DNA from: Gemmatimonadota bacterium | Lineage (GTDB): Bacteria > Gemmatimonadota > Gemmatimonadetes > Gemmatimonadales > GWC2-71-9 | Direction of reading: 5' to 3' | Assembly (NCBI GenBank): GCA_003220855.1 | Contig: QHTP01000161.1 | Location: 1-10,962, forward strand | DNA: 10,962 nt | Part shown: piece by piece, positions 6,211 through 10,962 of the stretch | How positions within the stretch are numbered: the stretch's first letter is position 1 | Layout of the letters: each line of letters begins with the position of its first letter | Notes under the pieces: model-generated | What the model saw: the letters and a program-made list of their open reading frames with translations, nothing else | What the model was told of the DNA's origin: nothing | Databases searched by the model: none | Made by a program: the position numbers and the translations under genes

Positions 6211-7594
6211 GCGATCAGAGCGAAGCGCTCGCCAGCGCCAAGGCCGCGGCCGATCGCCTCGTCAAGGCCAAGCGCCTCAACGCCTGCCTGACGCCCGTGC
6301 GGGAGCTCCGCAAGGCGCTGGTCACGCAAGCCCAGGCCGCCCACCCGTCCGGGGTCCTCTACGGCATGCCGGTGGCCGTCAAGGACAACATTTGCACCCT
6401 CGAGTTCACCACGACCTGCGGGTCGAAGATCCTCGAGGCCTATCGCTCCCCGTACGAGGCGACCGCCGTCGCGAAGTTGAAAGCGGCGGGCGCCCTCATC
6501 GCGGGCAAGACCAACTGCGACGAGTTCGCCATGGGCTCGTCCACGGAGCACTCCGCCTACGGGCGGACCCTGCATCCGTTCGACAAGACGCGGGTCCCCG
6601 GCGGCTCCTCCGGGGGCTCGGCCGCCCTGGTGGCGGCGGGCGCCGTGCCCGCGGCCCTCGGCTCCGAGACGGGCGGCTCGGTGCGCCAGCCGGCGTCGTT
6701 GTGCGGCGTGGTGGGGATCAAGCCGACGTACGGGCGCGTCTCGCGCTGGGGGCTCGTGGCGTTCGGCTCCTCGCTCGACCAGATCGGCGTGCTGGGCCGC
6801 AGCGTGCACGACGCGGCCCGCGTGCTCGCGGTGATCAGCGGCCGCGATCCGAAGGACTCGACCTGTGAGGACCGCGACCCGTTGCGCCTGCCCAACGTGC
6901 CCGAATCGCTGCAGGGGTTCGTGATCGGCATCCCGAAGGAATACTTCCCGGCCGACCTGGACCCCGCCGTCCGGCGGGGGTGCGACCGCGCCGTCCGGCT
7001 GTTTAAGGAGCTGGGGGCGGCGGTGCGCGAGGTGGCGTTGCCCCACACCGCGTACGCGGTGCCGACCTACTACATCCTGGCGCCGGCCGAAGCGTCGTCC
7101 AACTTGGCGCGCTACGACGGCGCTCGCTACGGTCCCCGCTTCGACGGCACGGCGGACGTGCGGGCCTTGTACCGCACGACGCGTGGCGAGGGGTTCGGCG
7201 CGGAGGTGCGGCGCCGCATCTTGCTCGGCACCTACGTGCTGTCGTCGGGCTACTACGACGCGTACTACCGCAAGGCCCAGCAGATGCGGGCGTTGATCGC
7301 CCAGGACTTCCGCAACGCGTTCGACCGCGGCGTCGACCTGCTGTTCACGCCGACGACGCCCAGCCCGGCCTTCAAGGCCGGCGAGAAGCTCAACGACCCG
7401 GTAGCCATGTATCTGTCCGACATCTTCACCGTGACGGCGAACCTCGCCGGCCTGCCGGCGATCTCGATTCCCATCGGACGCATCAAGGGTCTGCCGATCG
7501 GTGGGCAGTTCATCGGCCAGGCGTTCCTCGAGGACGAGATGCTCGAGGCAGCCTACGCGCTGGAGCGGGTCGTGCCGGCGACGGAGGAGGCCTG

Positions 7595-7595
<1 letters not shown>
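6207..7595 (+). CDS. gatA: Asp/Glu-tRNA amidotransferase subunit A (amidase)
   Basis: 462 residues, amidase-signature family. GatA hydrolyses glutamine to release ammonia, which is channelled to GatB. The Lys-cisSer-Ser triad is visible: K59 in GMPVAVKDN, cis-Ser S134 in PGGSSGGSAA and nucleophile S158 in GSETGGSVRQPAS. The intervals of 75 and 99 residues equal those I recall for the S. aureus enzyme (K79, S154, S178). Downstream, IKPTYGRVSRWGLVAFGSSLDQIG and the substrate-pocket region FTPTTPSPAFKAGE are also typical. The N-terminus is about 20 residues shorter than usual: the leading helix that precedes the LNACLT segment is abbreviated. GTG at 6207 overlaps the gatC stop as GTGA, with GAGGG about 9 bases upstream. 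No better upstream start is apparent, so the shortness looks genuine. Confidence 0.96.
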
Positions 7596-9039
<1,444 letters not shown>

Positions 9040-9043
<4 letters not shown>

Positions 9044-9981
9044 TCGCTCCGCTCGCGGTCGCGCCAGGGCCGCTGCGACTGCGATTGCCCCCAGTAGGCG
9101 AGCGGCGGCGTGGGCAGCCCGAAGTGATGCTCCGCCGTCTCGAGCATCCGTTCGGGGTCCTCGCGGCCACCCTCCTGCAGGGCCTGGCGTCGCATCTGCT
9201 TGGCGAGGCGGAGCGCCTGATCGCCGGCTGGATCGAGCCGCCGCGCTGCCGCGTCGGGCTCGCCCAGCATTTCCATCACGTACTCGAACGCCACGGCCAT
9301 GTGCCGCTCCACGTCGTCTTCGGGCAGGTCCCAGCGAGTGTTCTCGAGCAGCAGCTGGAACACCCAGCGCCAGCTCTCGCTCTCGGTGAGATGCACCATG
9401 CCCCGGAACAGCCGGCGGTTGGTGCCCATGCTGAAGAGCGTGGGCGAGATGATGGAGTCGAGATGCGCGTCGCTGGGCGCGTGGTCCCGGAGGATGACCT
9501 CTTTCGCCTCCCTGGCGTACGCGTCCCCCAGATGAGTCTCGAACCGGCTCTCCCAGTAGCTGTGGCCCAACGCGGTCGTGCTGGAGGTGAGGAGGAGTTG
9601 GCGCGGCACGAAGAAATTGTGCGCCACCGAGTCGGCCGCGAGGTGCGAGAGGTAGCCGAGGCCGAACGCCTTGAGCGGGTCCGTGGGCGCCAGGTCGAAG
9701 ATCTCCTGTCCCACGTGCCAGGCGTGACAATGCCGTCCCACGGGGGCGTACTTTTTCGCGATCGACGTGTCCGCGGCGATGTTGCCGTACAGGAAGTCGT
9801 ACGGGAAGGCGCGCAGCAGATCGGCCACCAGACCCGGTAGCTGGTGCAGGTTCGCGAGCACCGATTCGCCCAGGTACACGTGGGTGCCAGGTGTCCAGGC
9901 ATGCGCCACGGCGGGGAAGAGCACCACGCCGGCGAGGCCGGCCGCCGCCGCGGCGAGGAGGCGCCGCCCTCCCCCCGTCAG
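9040..9981 (-). CDS. Secreted zinc-dependent phospholipase C-like protein
   Basis: 313 residues if started at CTG 9979-9981. Residues 1-28 form a signal peptide: R6-R7, a hydrophobic core (8-25) and AHA before W29. Export would leave W29 as the first mature residue; in Bacillus cereus phospholipase C, Trp-1 binds zinc through its backbone. Other ligand candidates follow in family-like order: H34, D71, H86 or a neighbour in HCHAWH, H113-x3-D117-x3-H121, and H140-x3-E144. HxxxD and HxxxE spacings match the B. cereus pattern. This supports the zinc-dependent phospholipase C fold (PF00882); the true substrate is unknown. The charged C-terminal third (about 245-313) looks helical and then disordered. 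No ATG, GTG or TTG gives this signal peptide; CTG follows GGGAGGA and overlaps the upstream stop as CTGA. A longer frame to 10380 is open only by GC bias. Confidence 0.8.
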
Positions 9982-10391
9982 TGCTTCCTCCCGCGTTTCA
10001 GCGCCCGCCGGCCCCAGTCGACCAGCGAGAGACCGCGGCGCACCATGCGAACGCTGGCCGCGGCGTCGAGGACGGTGCTCTCGACTTCCTCCTGCACCAC
10101 CTCGAACAGGGCATCGAGGTCGGCGAGACGCGTCTGCGCCGCGTCCGCCGCCTTCACGATGCGCTCCCGCAGCTCGCGCGACGTGCCGACGAGGCTTTCC
10201 GCCTCGCCGCGGATCGTCCCCACCAGCTGACGCACGTCCCCCACGGCGGGGCCCGCGAGGTCGCGCAGCACGCGCAGGAAGGCCCGCACATCGAGGGCCG
10301 CCGCCACGGACGAGACCGCGATGGCGATCGCGGAGAGCGCGAGAATGGCGAGCGAAATCCCCGCTACCACCGCCACCCAAGTCGGGATCAT
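9978..10391 (-). CDS. Small membrane-anchored helical protein, DUF948-like
   Basis: 137 residues. An N-terminal hydrophobic helix (about 5-33, VAVVAGISLAILALSAIAIA) should anchor it in the inner membrane. The rest is a long amphipathic, probably coiled-coil region (34-115) with regularly spaced Leu, Val and Ala and many acidic and basic residues, ending in a basic tail (RRALKRGRKH). This layout resembles DUF948 proteins (Bacillus YtxG type) and methyl-accepting-protein-like stalks, which have no established enzymatic function. Similarity is by architecture, so the family name is tentative. ATG at 10389-10391 overlaps the upstream gene's stop as ATGA and lacks its own Shine-Dalgarno sequence, so it is probably translated by coupling. 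Its stop in turn overlaps the CTG of the phospholipase-like gene, and its last codons carry that gene's ribosome-binding site. Confidence 0.75.
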   Translation of the reverse strand: MIPTWVAVVAGISLAILALSAIAIAVSSVAAALDVRAFLRVLRDLAGPAVGDVRQLVGTIRGEAESLVGTSRELRERIVKAADAAQTRLADLDALFEVVQEEVESTVLDAAASVRMVRRGLSLVDWGRRALKRGRKH

Positions 10392-10962
10392 CGTGGACTA
10401 AGCTCGGCCGTCTCTGCCGCGGGTGTCAACGGCGGGGGACCGGCTCGGAGCGCGACGGTGACGAGCGTCGGCGCGGCCAGCTGCGCGGCGGCCACGCCCC
10501 CCACCACGGTGGCGAGCACCGCGGCGCCTCCCGCCACATCGGTCCCGTGACCACCGTACGTCATGAAGAAGGTGACGCCCAGGGCGATGGCGGTCGTGCC
10601 CTGCGCCACCGTGGCGAGTCCCACCTGGGGCGGGACATCGTGCAATCGCAGGGCATCGCGCCCGAGGCGCACGGCGGCCCACTGGGCGGCCACGCGGACC
10701 AGCGCCAGCAGTGGCGCGGCGACGAGAATCCACGCCGTCGGGAGGGTGAGCAGCGCGCCCGTCACGATTAGGCACACGGCGGAGAGGGGGTGCGCCCCAT
10801 CGGCGAGCGCCCGGCGGGCCACGTGCCGTCGGGGCGAGACGTTGACGATCAGCGCCGCCCCGAGCGCGCAGACCACGAAGGGCGAGAGGTCGGCGGCATA
10901 CCCCAGCCCCGCACCGAACGCCAGCGTGGCGAGGAGCGCGAAGCCCAGGCCGGCAGGCGCCG
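10388..10962 (-). CDS. Multi-pass membrane protein, C-terminal part (cut by window edge); possibly a cation:proton antiporter
   Basis: The frame is open from the right edge to TGA at 10388-10390, giving about 190 residues of the C-terminus. The GTG at 10876 is an internal valine rather than the start, since strongly hydrophobic sequence continues upstream of it (GFALLATLAFGAGLGYAADL). At least five hydrophobic segments are visible, split by a short basic loop NVSPRRHVARRALADG. The helix-loop-helix with that basic loop, followed by SAVCLIVTGALLTLP, is reminiscent of the second half of CPA-type sodium or potassium/proton antiporters. The diagnostic aspartates of that family would lie in the unseen part, so this is a guess. 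The last 20 or so residues (after ALRAG) are a short soluble tail. It leads the minus-strand run and its stop overlaps the next start by 4 bp. Confidence 0.6.
   Translation of the reverse strand, partial: APAGLGFALLATLAFGAGLGYAADLSPFVVCALGAALIVNVSPRRHVARRALADGAHPLSAVCLIVTGALLTLPTAWILVAAPLLALVRVAAQWAAVRLGRDALRLHDVPPQVGLATVAQGTTAIALGVTFFMTYGGHGTDVAGGAAVLATVVGGVAAAQLAAPTLVTVALRAGPPPLTPAAETAELSPR

Noticed and set aside
9058..9079. GTCGC...GCGAC inverted repeat just past the gatB stop as a terminator.
   Set aside because: A five-base stem with a 12-base loop and no T tract, within coding sequence; not distinguishable from chance at this GC content.
9982..10380. Upstream extension of the phospholipase-like frame to 10380.
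   Set aside because: The extension is Gly/Arg-rich shadow of the DUF948-like gene and would place the signal peptide inside the protein.
9767..10771. Plus-strand open frame of 334 codons at the right end.
   Set aside because: Arg/Pro/Ala-rich and opposite three genes with signal peptide, membrane helices and coupled junctions; a shadow frame.

Overview
This is a GC-rich bacterial chromosomal window (by eye about 70% G+C), packed with genes and with almost no non-coding DNA. Most coding sequences overlap by 1 to 11 bases or are separated by a few bases. No phage, insertion sequence, CRISPR array, tRNA or rRNA is visible. The gene content (serS, a sensor kinase with an HQLGTPL box, a UvrD/PcrA helicase, gatCAB, a roadblock protein and a Trp-1 phospholipase C-like protein), together with GC bias, GTG/TTG starts and apparently leaderless promoters, suggests a soil or sediment lineage such as Gemmatimonadota. 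That assignment is an inference from gene style, not a measured placement.

Layout. (1) Positions 1-524, minus strand: a roadblock/LC7 protein followed by the N-terminal end of a response regulator that runs off the left edge. (2) Positions 525-618: a compact divergent promoter region in which both genes seem to be transcribed from within a few bases of their start codons. (3) Positions 619-9043, plus strand: a seven-gene run with no gap over 4 bp: an unrecognised lipoprotein, serS, a membrane sensor histidine kinase, uvrD/pcrA, gatC, gatA, gatB. (4) Positions 9040-10962, minus strand: the end of a multi-pass membrane protein (cut by the right edge), a small membrane-anchored helical protein resembling DUF948, and a secreted zinc-dependent phospholipase C-like protein, each start overlapping the previous stop. 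The plus and minus runs meet tail to tail with stop codons overlapping by 4 bp.

Functions. The plus-strand run joins two tRNA-charging activities (SerRS, and the GatCAB amidotransferase that makes Gln-tRNA(Gln) and/or Asn-tRNA(Asn)) with a DNA-repair helicase and a sensor kinase that has no partner regulator inside the run. The only recognisable promoter lies in front of the lipoprotein gene, so the lipoprotein, kinase and essential genes are probably co-transcribed. The minus-strand right-hand run looks like an envelope unit: transporter-like membrane protein, membrane-anchored helical protein and exported metallo-hydrolase.

Nothing here is a clear new defence or mobile system. The observations most worth checking are the paired leaderless divergent promoters, the probable CTG start of the phospholipase-like gene with its Trp-1 zinc-site logic, the four-run G tract at the kinase/helicase junction, and the kinase and lipoprotein embedded in a housekeeping operon.
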